64,000 nucleotides of DNA from Spirodela intermedia. Lineage: Eukaryota; Streptophyta; Magnoliopsida; Alismatales; Araceae. The stretch spans positions 5,001-69,000 of the forward strand of contig LR746267.1 of NCBI GenBank assembly GCA_902729315.2. The letters are read 5' to 3'. The notes beneath the pieces were generated by a model that worked only from the letters and a program-made list of their open reading frames with translations, was not told where the DNA came from and did no database searches. Of this stretch, positions 20,637 through 34,085 are shown in pieces; the stretch's first letter is position 1, and every line of letters begins with the position of its first letter. The translations under genes and the position numbers were made by a program.

Positions 20637-21427
20637 TTGATGAGTAAATCAGAGATTTCATCGACGGACTCATGTCCGTCGGATGAAAAAAATGAGGGAA
20701 GATGCGACCTAATAGGAAACCGCCACATGGGGCGACTCGTCCGCGGCGATAAAACGCCATCCGAGGAACCCATTGATGGCCCGGACATTGGGGCAGCCAA
20801 AGGGCGGAATGGCCGCCTTGAGAACAGCAGTGATTCGCCGTTGGCCGACGTCCCCTCGGTTTCCGCAAACGAGGGAATGGCTCTTGAGCCATTCCCTCGA
20901 TCTGTGGGAAAGGGAGAGGGCACGTGGCGCCGTCTCCCTGACCTCACCGTTGATCGTGAGATTAACGGTGAGGATCGACGAGAGGAAAGGCGGGCGATGT
21001 GGGGGCGGTGTCAGCTGACGTGGACTCATCAGCTTCGGTCCTTGATCTGACCGTTAATCTTGCGATCAACGGACAGGAGGGAGCCGAGATAAAGGCGCCG
21101 CATTCTGCTGATGCCGTTACCTCGGTCCTCGTACCCATGGTGTCTACCCCAGCGGAGGCTGACGCGAACTCGTCAGCTTCCGGAGAAAATGCGTTAGGTG
21201 GCGGCTTTTCCTCGGAATCGACCCTTCATCATCTGACCGTTGATCTTGAGATCAACGGACAGGAGGAAACCGAGATAAAGGCGCCGCATTCTGGCGACGC
21301 CGTCACCTCGGTCCTGACAGCCAACGCATCCCCGCTAGCGGGGGCTGACGGGGGCGGTGCCACTAGGGTGGCGGCGGCACCCGCTCAGGCTGAGGCAGCA
21401 ACACCCAAGGCCATGAAACCCATATGA
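20637..21427 (+). CDS. Unrecognised GC-rich reading frame with repeated LTVxxxING motif, one probable frameshift
   Basis: I do not recognise this protein. Two overlapping open frames (20637-21050 and 20999-21427) are best joined by one frameshift near 20980-21000, because a motif repeats across both: DLTVDREINGE, DLTVNLAINGQE and HLTVDLEINGQE, spaced about 100 and 190 bp apart. IKAPHSADAVTSVL and IKAPHSGDAVTSVL are also duplicated. The composition is acidic, Ser/Ala-rich and apparently disordered. It ends where decayed Ty1/copia sequence begins, so it may be the gag-side leader of that element, or a captured host gene piece. Confidence that it is translated is low. Confidence 0.35.
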
Positions 21428-23700
21428 CCTCAAATATGTGCAAATTTGTTGATTATGCAAAATGTGATGGGCAAAGAACTAGCATTGAGATTCTACCATA
21501 TGAAGGGATTGGGAGCTTGAAAATAGATCATTAAGGTACTTTAAGAGAAAATTTACATGTGCCTAAATTGAAGGTTAATTTGATTTCACCACAAAAATTT
21601 GCTAAAGATATTAATTGTCATTTTGAGGACGATGAATGTTCATTGTGCAACAAGTTATTGGGGTTGAAGATTGGACTTGTTAAGAAAAGAGACAACTTGC
21701 TCTACTAGGAAGAGGATGATCATGCATCAATTCCTTTACATTAATCACCTTGGAGTGGAGGAGTCAAGGAACACAAAATGAATAATTTATTTTTACAACA
21801 CTACCATGTTGGGCATCCTTTCTTTGATCTCTTAAAAATATAGTTTAATTCTATGTTTGAAGGTGTTGATGTTAAAAACTCTAATGTTTGAGGCTTGCCA
21901 ATTAGCTAAACACAAATACTCTTTATTCAGAAATTCTGGTGAACATAGTACAATCATTTTATATCTTATACACAATGATATTTGGGAGCCATCACGTATG
22001 ACAAACTTGTCTAGATGCAAATGGTTTATCTTGTTTGTTGATGACTATACTAAGTTTACTTGGATTTACCTATAAAAATCAAAATCAAACACCACTCAAG
22101 TGGTGAAATCTTTTCATGAAATGATTTATAATCAATCTGAAACTATTGTCAAGAGGTTCAAAGATCAAACAATGTTAGAGATTATTTCAATTCACATGTG
22201 TCCTCTTACTTTGATCAAAAAGGGATAATTCATGAGTCATCATCTTGTGTCAATACACCCCAGCAAAATGGGGTGGCTGAGAGAAAAATTGGGCACTCAC
22301 TTAACATAGCTAGAGCTCTTTTGTTTCAACAATAAGCTATGAGACAATATTGGGGTAAAGTTGTATTCACTAGCATTCATCTTATCAATAGGATTCCAAC
22401 TAAAACTCTAGAATATCAAAGTCCTATAGAACTACTAAGTAAATTCTATCCTCATGTGAAACTAAAGACTCACCTTCATCCAAGGGTATTTAGATGTATT
22501 GCTTATGTTTATGCTCAAGGCAACTTAGTGGGAAAACTTGATCCATGATCTATAAAATATATATTTGTTGGGTACTCAACTACACATAAGGGTTATAAGC
22601 ATTATAATCTCACTTCTAAAAAACTCTTCATCTCAGCTAGTGTGACTTTTAATGAGTTAGAGTCATATTATGGGGTGAAAAATTCATTAAGAAACAAAAC
22701 TCAATTACTTCACTAAGTTATAGGACATAAATGAATTCATAATTCAAGAGACTAATATTAGAGTGTAAACTTGTTGACACTACGGTTGATCCCAACTTAA
22801 GTTTGGGAGAAGGTAAGGACTATGATCAAGTAGACAAAAGCTCATATCAACAGTTGATTGGGAGGTTGATATATCTAAATAATACCTGTCCAAATATAAT
22901 ATTTGCAATGAATGTATTCAATCAGCATATACACCTACATGCAGCAAATCGATTGTGGGCATATTTAAACACAACAACATGACAAGAAATTCTATTCACA
23001 AAAAGAGAAAATTCATCTATTGAGATCTACACAAATTTAGATTATACATGGTCTGTCATACATCGCAAATTAACATCTAGTTATTGTACATTTTTTTGTG
23101 GAAATCTTGTGACTTGGAGGAGCAAGGAGCAACAAGTAGTCGCACGATCGATTACTGAAGTAGAATTCAAAGCATTGGCCCTAGGGAAATGTGAAGGTTA
23201 ATAGATTCAAGATCTACCAGATGAATTGAGAATCAATCAATCAAATCATATGAAACTACTTTGTAACAACAAGTCAGCAATCACTATTGCCTGAAATCCT
23301 ATACAACATGACAGGATTAAACACATTGAAGTTGATCAACATTTCATCAAAGAAAAAATAGAAACTAGAGATGTAGATCTGATATATGTTGGGACATCAG
23401 AGAGGGACTCACAAGATTAGTTTTCAACAAGTTGGGCATGGAAAATATCCATACCTAACTTGAGATGGAGTGTTGAACTTTCTAGGATTGTTTTCCTTTC
23501 TATTTATTTCTTTTTCCTTGACCATTAACACATCCACTTAAAGACATGTAATGGGCCTGGCCCATTAACTCATGTAACCCCTACTTAAGTGGGCAACCAT
23601 GATAATTGACACATTCATTTTGGGTTGCAGAAAGCCTGCTACACGAAGTGGTGACTGGTTCATCTTCCTGGAGGAGGATCATGAAGATCAACTCCTTTCA
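21428..23700 (+). mobile_element. Decayed Ty1/copia retrotransposon
   Basis: Fragments appear in the normal copia order but in changing frames with many stops. At about 21790 there is a GAG-pre-integrase block (HYHVGHPFFDLL). At 22010-22075 lies the integrase (FILFVDDYTKFTWIYL). At 22230-22320 the sequence reads NTPQQNGVAERKIGHSLNIA. Around 22620 there is the start of the RT leader (LFISASVTFNE). At 22840-22990 come the RT end (SYQQLIGRLIYLN) and at 23080-23400 the RNase H (TWRSKEQQVVARSITEVEF, then IKHIEVDQHFIKEKI). The RT catalytic YVDD region is deleted. A purine-rich GAGATGGAG followed by TGTTGAAC at 23471 looks like the PPT and the start of the 3' LTR; its end is unclear. Confidence 0.8.
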
Positions 23701-26700
23701 TTCTCTAAGTTGCACGAATCTCAATCAAGATCAATTGTCAACATCAAAAATGTTGCCCTTTGAGTAGCAGTCATGGAGATTGAGATTTGGGTGGTTCAAT
23801 ACAAGTCGTCAATTCCCCCTCAATCTACATTCCTATTCAGGCTCCCATTAGAATCAATCCCAGAATGATTCGTATTGTGATCTGCAAACCACATCAATCC
23901 TTGAGTCAAAAACCCTTTGGGATTTTGAAAGCCTCACAAGAAACTATTCCATTTTAGAAATATAAGAAGACCATGAAAATTCAGTTTCAAAACTTATCAA
24001 TCAGTAGTACATTTGACAAAAGGTGAGAAAATCAAGCAAACAATTGGAGGAATTAAGATCTTTTTTCAAATGTCAGTTTGCATGTGAGACTAGTGTCTCT
24101 CATGCATTCTTCTTTTTCTTTTGTATTCACATATTTGGATGAATTTAAAGATTGAGAGCTGCTTAGAGGGTGGGATCACCAAGTGTTGATATATGGGGAA
24201 CGCATTGATTTCACTTGAGCTTTTATACATCACAATTGTAGAATTATAGCCATTAGGAGGTGCTAAAAGCCACTTACCAAGTCAGTCACATATTCAACAG
24301 CAATATCTTCCACCAGGGGAACAGTCTTTAGAAGTGGCTGTAGAAAATCCAATGGCATCAAAATGGTATTAGACATGTTAGAAGAATAGGAGATGAACAT
24401 CTACCTACAGATAATAATAGTGCATACCAAAAGAGGTGTCAGAATTTGAGTGCTACCTTCAAAGCACCTTGGGAAAAAAATTGCCTCTAGAATTACCACT
24501 ATTAAGAAATTAGAAAGATAATATTTATAAAAAGGCTAATTGGTTTTATATCCCTAAAAAAAACATTTATGAAAAAAAAAATCTATCCTGCCAACTCCCT
24601 AATATTTATGCCTAGTATTCTAGTCAAATCTCCATTCAACATTCAAAAAATATTTATATTATATATTTCACAATCATTTGATTAACGTGTTTAAAAAATT
24701 ACATATTGAGAAAGCAAGTCAATATGAGAGGGGGAGTACATGTGAGTGTTTGGGATTTGGAAAGATCCTGATAGTAAAGATGACAAGGATTTATTTTTTG
24801 GGGGGAGAGTAACAGCTCATGAAGAGGCTGTCAAAGAGAAGGATCTAGGTCTCAGAAGGAGTCTGGCATCAAATACGCTTTCAGGGAGAAGGAAAGTAGT
24901 ATTATTTTATGAGAATTGATAAGTTGGAAAAAAAAAATAGGAGATGCATTGATAGATCACCTATAGAACATGAGTTTTGATAGAGTTCAATGACTTTAAT
25001 ATGAAATTATTTGATTATACTAATGAAGACTAATTAGTGCTGCGAGCATTGATAATCCTCTGTCGTTTCTTATTTTTTTATTCAAGCGTAATAATTTATC
25101 AGTACAAGATAGATCATTCCATTTGAGCCTAAATAAGGCAAGTAACTTGAGGATGATTCATCAACACCACATTTCCTCTCTAATGAAATAAAAAATAAGA
25201 ACATTTACTTATTTATGGATTTTCCTCGGTGTAGCACTAGTCTTGAATTCACAAAAGTTCAACCTCTCTCACCAAAACGTCAACTGGCCAGAGAGTAATC
25301 CAACATAAATAAGTTCAATGAGCTGATAATAGGAATCCAACAGCAAAGCTTTCCAATCAAGTTGATAGACCAAAAAAATGATTGCTGAGCAGTAGATTGG
25401 AACTGCATTCACCAACAAATTTCTTCTAACTTTGGGTGCTCTGAGAACTGATTAACCTGCCCACCAAAAATATCATCAAGGTAGTAAATGGTGCAAAAGA
25501 GGTACTTCTGACCAAAGATGCAGCACCATCAGTACGCTTCTCAATGTAAGAATGTAGCTGGGGAGGTAATGTTGTGATTGATCATCTAGTACTAAAGTTA
25601 CCCAATCTCATCAAAAAAGTACAACACTCAGAACACTCGGAACAAGAAAAGTTCAAGACTACTATAAGAGGAAAAAAAACACCCAACTAAGAAGATGCGA
25701 AAAGAAAACACATTTTAGAAAACAATTGAAGAGCTTACAGATCCTCTTAACCACTCAGCATAAAGAAAGGTGTGCGAGCAAGAAGACTAGGGTTTTCCAT
25801 AGGACATGAAATATAAGCCAATCCAAGGAAGAATCACATGTCATCTTTTAAGCTAGTTACTCTCTTCATTCAATGTTCACTCTACAAATAACTCAGAAGG
25901 GAAATCACTGATAATTTCAACTAAGGAAAATGGTTGTGAGATTCCGAATTGTCACCCAATACAACCGAGATTAGTCGAGTTCTGGCCACTTCTTCAAAGG
26001 AGTCCGGATAGGAAGAGCTCTGACTTTGATCATCCGAGTTGGCTGAGTTAAATCAGAAATAGCTAATTTAGAAAGCCATAATTCAAACAATGCCACAATA
26101 ACATTATATGTGTAAGTCCAGCGTCAACCCCGTTTCCAAAAGAAGAAAGCAATAAAGAAGTAAACAGAAGAGAAAATCAGGCACAAAAACATCAAGTGAG
26201 GCACCTTAAAAATTGAAAGTGTTGGACGAGCAAGTTGATCATCCAAGTTGATGATGGAGACTCCTACACATAAACTATCAGTGTGCTCAATCGTCATCCA
26301 AATCAATCAGTCCACAATACCAACAGTAATCTACTATTTAATATATATTGTTCATGAATGAGATTAAGACATTGGTGCCTTTGGATAATTGAATAAAGAA
26401 AAAAATGAAACTTCATGAGCCCTGAAATTATAGGCACTGAAATTATGTACTAAAAATGATCATGAAAGATCCAAAAGAGTTGAGAGCATCAGAGGAGCTA
26501 CGTGACATGATTGTCAACCATTTTAGTCAAAGTCACCCACTTCTATGACCATATGAACGGCAAAGGACTAAAATGTACCCAAGTAGCTCTTGATATGCTG
26601 ATAGCTAGACCGGAAATTTATTTTTTAAAAAATATATTGTTCCATTCAGCCAATTGTAATAGAGAATTAAAAAAGTGTAGGGATTTGAGTTGTCATGCCC

Positions 26701-27315
26701 CGAAATATTTTTCATGCTCACCTAGTGGCCACCATATTATTACTATTATACTATTTATTAGCCCCATCATCATTATCATCGTCATTCTGTTCTTGCGACA
26801 CATTTTATACTTGTTACATCTTGAAAACTAACCTAGTTCGGACAAAGCACCATGTCTGATTTGAAGCATATGAAAGGTTGCTTTGCAATATGGTGGCCGG
26901 AAATGTGCATCTGAGGAACACTCCCACATCCGTAATATGTGCGGTATATACATGCTATGTCCTCTTTTTCTCACTCTCTCTGAGGTACAAACCTGAAGAA
27001 AACAACGATAAACAAAAGGTAGAGTAAACCAAACTAAATGAGCATTATGCCTGACATATTTTTTTGTAGCTATAACATTACAAAAGTAGAATTTGGAAAT
27101 GGTTCTTATGGTCAATGTGAGAAAGTCAATCCATATTTTATGGTCAATCTATTTGGCATGATCATCAACTGCTATTTGACACCCAGTCGACAAAAAAATA
27201 GACAAAAAAAGTGTGATACATCCTCGTCACATTTGAGACGTCAGTCCATGAGCTTGTACCAAAAATTTCACTAAAAAATTTGTAATGTTACATGGAAGCT
27301 TTGACTTCTATTCTT
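23701..27315. other. AT-rich sequence with possible exon relics on the minus strand
   Basis: No intact gene is seen. Two exon-like pieces on the minus strand are bounded by AG and GT. One, at about 24280-24338, encodes PLLKTVPLVEDIAVEYVTDL followed by GTAAGT. The other, at about 25462-25565, encodes LHSYIEKRTDGAASLVRSTS and continues for another 14 residues before GTTAAT. I do not recognise the protein and could not chain them with confidence. Elsewhere only short frames occur. Confidence 0.3.
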
Positions 27316-30300
27316 AAGGGGTCGCCTCTAATTGATATGTCATGTTCTCATGAGTATGCCATTGTACCTACTTGCGGTACATGAGGTACCGAACATCATC
27401 TTACAATTTGTGAGACAGATATGTACCTCCTTCCTATGAGATAACCAACTCAATGGGCCTTATCACCAATGTTGAGTTTTTTGGGAGAAAGCATGCCAAC
27501 TGATGGAAGAGGGTGGCCTAAGGATTAAACACCCGAAAGACATCCTTGACATACTTCAAAAGAAACTTGTATGGCAGATGACAATGACAAGATCCCTCCT
27601 AGGGACTTTTGTGTTGGCCAAATATGGTGATTGATGTGGCTTGATCGTTGTATAATAAATCACATAAATTTAAATTTTATAAAATTAGAAAATAATAATT
27701 TTTAGATATTTAGAAGTATTTTTTAACAAAATATCAACTATAATTTAGTAAAATTTCTTAAATTAGTAAAAAAAAGAATCTAAGTCCATCATGGGATATA
27801 ATATAATATTATGTAATATTTTTTAAAAAATTCTCAAAAGATATGATTTTTTATTAATTTTAAACTAAAAAATAAAAATAAAATATATTTAAAATTCGTG
27901 AATCAAGTGAAAACTGAGTTCCACTTAGTGATTTTTACATAAACAATTAAAGATGATTTAGTTGGTCAAATTAAGATCCGTAAAAGCCAAAATAATCATA
28001 ATTGAATGAAGAATAGTTTAGAAAGTTGACATCACACAAATTATTAGTAAATGAAGTAAAAATTAAGTTGAAAGTAAGAAAAATATAATTTAGGCGTCAC
28101 AACAGCAATACGTCAATAATGCGTCAAAATTTTGAGTGTTCGGGAGGATTGTCGTGTAGTGTCCATGGCGTCAAAGGCTCTCTTTGGACAATAACGACGT
28201 GAACAATCTCTAGATCTTCTTACAAAGTCAAGAGATCAATAAAATAGGTTATCAAATTATCTCTGGTGGTTGTCACCTAATAGAGTAGAAAAACAATAAC
28301 TTTGCGACTCTTTGACGACTATCACCCAACAGAAATGAGTTGGATGGAGGTGGGGCGTGTGTTAGGGATCTTCATCCTTAGGTTCGTGCAGCAAGAGGAG
28401 GCTCTTCATCGCAACTGATATGCTCTCAAGAGATGATGACATGTCTCCTGAAGGATCGTCATCTTCCCAACAATGGCTTATTCATCGATCAATCGAAGAT
28501 GACTTACTCAATAGATTTATGATCCTTTAATCACAAATCATTTAGAAATTTTAGTAATAATACTTCACAAATCACGTTGATGAGATTTTTACCACTGATT
28601 GGGTGATTCTAGTGGCTTAATCCTTCATTAACGATTAGTAAGAAAATTACGATTTAATTAAATAAAAATATGAGTTTAAGCTCTGATAGGATTCAAACCC
28701 TCACTAGTCGCCCACCTATATGAGAGAGTGAAATAAGTATTTGAATACCTTTATATAGTGGCATTGTCATAGTATATCATTATTATAAATAAGGAGTAAT
28801 TTAGATATTAAAATCATCAAAAACATTCCAAGGAAGGTGTGACCAAGGTTTAGTCCCAAATCAGTTATATGCTGAATTTTATGACGAATATATAGTAATA
28901 TGAGATTTGAGAATCAATGAGTCCCTTTCTCGCATGAGTACGACCACTCCTTGCCCCACACCTTGCTGGCCACCAATGACATGAAAGAAGAGTGATGCAC
29001 ACGTGCCCCCAATTGGTCACCCTTAATTGCTTGAGCCCTTGCTCGTGGCTCTGCCTCATTGCGCTTCCAACTTGCTCGTGGGCTCGGCTGGCTAGCAGGT
29101 TCCCCCTTTTTACTATATTTTTATTTTTTTTTCTTTTTCTTTATTTATCTCAAAAATAGGATTAAAAAAATTATATAAATTCACATAAAATCAAATAATT
29201 TACCAAAAAATTACATTAACCAATTAAAAACTACTTTTCACTATATTTATCATGAGTTAAGATTAAAATTATATTATTTATTAATTATTAACTCATGATA
29301 TTAAAGACTTATCAATGATTGAGCTAGCCAACCAACCAACATAAAAGAAAGAAAGTAGTGGGCAGATTAACAAAGACATTGGCTCTAGATGATGCCTTTA
29401 ATCTGGTGGTGAGTAAGATGAGGCACTATCAACACCTAGTATGACACTTGGCTCCTAGATACCCTATTGGCTTCCTCTACCTCCTTTATGCCATCCTAAC
29501 CTTGTCTCATGATGGCTTAACTTCTCAATAGAGATACTAGATTGTTCCACGAGAGGCACAAACTCTCGTTAGATTTACTACTAGAGGTCTTGTTGATAGA
29601 GTTGAGCTCTAGTGATGATCAGCTCATTTAGACTCTCACCCTAGATGAGAATTTCTCTTATAGTTCCTCTTAGAACTATTTTAGAAACCGTTCCCCAATG
29701 TAGTTTTGGGGAGATCTCATTTGGCACCTTGCTATCATACCTCGAGTCTCTTTCTTCATATAAAAACTAATATATCGAAGACTTCCTATTGATGATCATA
29801 TGTTCATCACAAGATGTGACATTTGTTATAGGTGTCATTGTTGCCCCACCACTCTAAAGAATGAAATTATAGACCACTTATTTTTTCATAATGTCGTTGC
29901 TATGGAATGTTGGAACCAACTCCTAGCAAATTGGTCCTTAGCATTCCATCATCTTTCATCTCTTACACTCTTAGAGATTTTTAGGGGAGTCTTTGATTCA
30001 CTGTAGAGATCTTGGAGCAGCCCCTACCTACATATCCTTATAGCATACATGTTATGGTAGATATGAAAGGAACAAAAATTTTCTTGTTTTTCAGGTCAGC
30101 TAATACATGCCCTAGAGATCATGAGGCATGTTACACAATGGCTACAAAATACTCATCCTCTAGTGTCACCTATAGCAAAACACTCAAGCTCTATCTATGA
30201 GGCCTTTGGGACCTAGGGAGTCCAAGCCACATTTACATACATAGAGATCTCTACTCGGCTCATCCGATGGAGATTGTTGCATGTTGAACACTTGAAGCTA

Positions 30301-30440
30301 AATGTTGATAAAGCAACCCAAGGGAACCTTAGACATACAGGAGGACGAGGCATCTTATGAGATCATATAGGGAGAATTCTCTTTGCCTTCTGTTATTTTT
30401 ATTAGGTTCAATCTAACACTGTAGTAAAGGCTATAAGATC
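27316..30440 (+). mobile_element. Decayed LINE copy (same family as at 1-14.3 kb), split by a solo LTR
   Basis: Sequence from about 27316 to 27631 is homologous to LINE ORF2 (about 4550-4845), with VLMSMPLYLLAVHEVP and LQKKLVWQM readable between stops. It resumes at 29315 after a solo LTR and continues through the zinc-binding block (about 29640-29960) and the start of the RNase H (LNVDKATQGN at about 30300). It is cut at about 30440 by another LTR. It is 5' truncated and has many stops. It supplies the roughly 150 bp that the first LINE has lost between 5054 and 12697. Confidence 0.85.
27632..29314 (-). repeat. Solo Athila-like LTR with target-site duplication
   Basis: The LTR runs from TGATGTGGCTTGATC to GACTTATCA and is about 1683 bp. 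It is flanked by GTGAT (27627-27631) and ATGAT (29315-29319), a 5 bp duplication with one mismatch. Removing it rejoins the LINE frame (ATGGTGAT to TGAGC, compare ATGGTGAGTGGGCTC at 4847). It is clearly diverged from the LTR at 8164. No internal sequence is present, as expected after LTR-LTR recombination. Confidence 0.88.
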
Positions 30441-33400
30441 AAATTATTATGAGTTAATAATTAATTAATAATATATTTTAGTCTTAACTCATGATAAATA
30501 GACTTATATTTGTGCTAAATTATGAAAAGTGGTTTTTAGTTGATTAATGTGAATATTTGTCTAATTATGTGATTTTTTATAATTTTTATAATCTTATTTT
30601 TGAGATAAATGAAAGAAAATAAGATAAAATAAAAAGTATAAAAAGGGGGGAACCCGCAGACTAGTCAGGCCTACAAGTGGGTTAGAAGCATAGTGGGGTA
30701 AGGATAAACTAGTACGGGACATGTGTGCATCATTCCCTTTCTACGTCACCGATGGCCAACTAGTTGTGGGGCAAGGAGTAATCGTACAAATGTGAGATAA
30801 TTGATGTCGGACTAAATCGGCTCTTGAAGGTTGTCAATAATTTTAATACCTAAAATACCCCTTATTTATAAGAATGAGATACCTTAATTACATTACTTTA
30901 TAAAAGTACTCGAGTACTTATTTCACTCTTCATGTAATCAAGTGACATGACTTAGTTGTTGTATAGTAAATCATACAAATTTAAAATTTATAAACCTAGA
31001 AAATACCAATTTTTAGATATTTAGAAGTATTTCTAAATAAATATATCAATTATAATTCAATAAAACTTTCAAAAATAATGATAATTTTCAGGTCAATCAC
31101 ATAGATGTAATATAGTATCAAGTAATTTTTCAGAATTTCTCTCAAAGAATAAATTTTTTTATGAATTTTATACTTCAAATTAAAAATAAAATATATTTAA
31201 AATTTGTGAAAAAGGGAAATAAAGGTTGGAACGTCAAGATGACATCAACGCCCAACAAATGTGAATCAAGCAAAAATAGAGTTCCGTCTAACGATTCTTA
31301 CGTAAGTCATTACAAATAATTTAATTGATCAATTAAAATCTGTAAAAGTCAGAAGAATCGTAATTGAATGAAGTATAGCTTAGTAAATTTAAATCACACA
31401 AATAATCATTAAATGAAGTGAAAATTAAGTTGAAAGTAAAAAAATAGAGTTCCAACATCACGATGGTAATGCTTCAGTGATGCACTAGAATCTTAAGCAT
31501 TCAAGAAGATTTTCATGTAGTGTCTATGGCCTCAAAGGCTCTTCTTAGATAAAGACAACGTAGGCAATCTCTAGATCTCTTTGTGAAGTCTAGAGATCAA
31601 TGAAATGGGTCGTCGAATCGTCTCTGACAACTGTCACCCGGTGGAGTAGAAAAATGACAACTTTGCGGTTCTCTAGTGGCTGTCACCTGACAGAGAGGAA
31701 CTAGATGGAGGTGAGATGCATGTTAGGGAGCTTCATCCTTAGGTCTACGCAGCAAGAGGAGGCTTTTCATTGCATCCGAGACACTATTAAGAGGTGGCGA
31801 CTCATTTCTCAACGGATTATCTTCTTTTTAGCGACGGCTTATTCATTGATCAATCAGACATGATTTTCTTGATAGATTCGTGATCCTTTTATCGCAAATT
31901 GTTTAGTAATTTTAGTAATAATACTCTACAAATTGCATTGACAAGATTTTTGCTGATGATCTAGTAATTTTGGCGACTTAATCCTTCACCGGCGATCTAT
32001 AGGAAAGTCATGATAATCAAATAAAAATATGAGTTTTGGCTCTAGGAAGATTCAAACTCGCACCCATTGCCCCCTTGTACGAGAGAGACTGAAATAAGTA
32101 CTTTTAATGCCTTTATCAAGTGACATCATCATAGTATATCTCTATTATAAGGAAGGGGTACTTTAGGTATTAAAATCTTTGAAGCCTTTTGAGCAAAGGT
32201 GTGACACAGGTTTAGTCCCACATCATTTGTGTGTCAAAGTTTTGGATGAATATATAGTAATATCACATTTGTAAGTAATGAGTTCCTTTCTTTTGCATGT
32301 ATGACCACTCCTTGCGCCATAACTAATTGACCACCGGTGACGTGGAAGGAGAGTGGCACACACATATCCCCATCGGTCCTAGTTGCTCAAGCTCCTACTC
32401 ACATCTCCCCCTGACTACACTTTCAACTCACTTGTGAGGCCCGGCTGATTGACAAATCTCCCTCATTTTACTGTATTTTTATTTTTATTTATTTTTCTTC
32501 ATTTATCTCAAAATAAGACTATAAAAAATATATAAAATCATAACAAATCACATAATTAGCCAAAAAAATCATATTAATCAACTGAAAACCACTTTTCACA
32601 TTTAACACAATATAAGTCTATTGATCATGAGTTAAGGTTAAAACTATATTATTTACTAATTATTAACTTATGATAATGAAAACATGAGTGGGCGACTAAT
32701 GAGGGTTCAAATTCTACTAGAGTCAAAACTTCTATTTTTATCTAATTAAATCACAATTTTCTTGCAGATTGTTGGACAAAGATTAAACCATCAAAATCAC
32801 TCAATCATCGGTGAAAATCTCATCAATGCGATTCACAGAGCATCATTACTAAAATTATTAAAAGATTCTAGACAAAAAGATCGTGAATCCATCAAGTAAA
32901 TCATCTCTGATTGATCGATGAACAAGGCGTCGTCAAGATGAGGACGATCTATTGAAAGACGAGTCACCACCTCCCAAGAATGTACTAGATGTGATGAAGA
33001 GCCTCCTCTTGCTATGTGGACTTAAGGACGAAGTTTCTTCAGATATACAGCATCTCTATCCAACTCATCTCTGTCAAGTGACAATTGTCAAAGAGCCACA
33101 AAGTCGACATTTTTTCACTTCGTCGGGTGACAACCACCGAAGACAACTTGATGACTCATTTCATTGATTTCTAGACTTCGCAAAAAGATCTAAAAAGAGT
33201 CTTTGAGGCTATAAACATTACATAATAATCCTCTCGAATGCTTAAGATTCCAATGTATTGCTAATACATCACCACTACAATGCCAAAACTCTATTTTATT
33301 ATTTTTTACTAGTTTAAATTCTATCATTATTTTTTGAACTTTGAAAGGAGATCTAGTAAATGCCTAAGTCATCTATGTCCAAAAAGAGCCCTTGAAGCCA

Positions 33401-33970
33401 TGGACATTGTACAATACTCATCCCAAACACAGAACTCCAATGATTGTTGTCGCGAGGCCAAAACTCTATCTTTCTTATTTTCAACTTAATTTTTACTTCA
33501 TTTAGTAATACTTTATATGATTTCAAGTTTCTAAATTATTCTTCATTCAATTATGATTCTTATGACTTTTATAGATATTAATTTGACAAATTAAATCATT
33601 GGTCATCGCTTATGTAAGAATCATTGAGCAGAATTATATTTCCACCCAATTTATATTCATCTAACATTGACGTCATCTTGATATCTGCACCCTTATTTCC
33701 TTTTTTCTTAATTTTAGATATATTTTATTTTTAGTTTTTAGTCTAAAATTTATAAAAATATATATTCTTTATGAAAAATTCTAAAATATTACCTAATATT
33801 ATATTACATCCCTATGATTGACCTAGAAAATTGCCACTATTTTAAAAACTTTTATTTAAAAAATAATTGATATATTTGTTCAGAAATACTTCTAAATATC
33901 CAAAAAAATGTTTTTTTAGTTTTATAAATTTTAAATTTATGTGATTTATTATACAACGACTAAGTCACAT
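30441..33970. mobile_element. Athila-like LTR (plus) interrupted by another LTR of the same family (minus)
   Basis: 30441-30942 is the first part of an LTR in plus sense, cut into LINE sequence. At 30943 a second LTR in minus sense begins (TGACATGACTTAG) and runs to about 32683, where its last bases are missing. From 32684 to 33970 the first LTR continues in plus sense, ending at GACTAAGTCACA. The two outer pieces add up to about 1790 bp, one LTR length. This is one LTR inserted into another in opposite orientation, giving a large inverted repeat. Confidence 0.8.
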
Positions 33971-34085
33971 TGCCCCTAAACCTCACTAAGTGAGAGTGCT
34001 ACCACAAGATCCTATAAGAACTCTAGAGTTAAGCACAGCTCAAGCTAGAGTAATGGTAGGATGGGTGACCTCTTGGAAAGTTCAA
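33971..34085 (+). repeat. Isolated 5S-headed retroposon fragment
   Basis: After CCCCTAAACC, the sequence CACTAAGTGAGAGTGCTACC is followed by AAGAACTCTAGAGTTAAGCA and AGGATGGGTGACCTCTTGG. It is the head of the same family as at 16.9-20.3 kb, with a degenerate telomere-like CCCCTAAACC at its 5' side. Confidence 0.72.
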
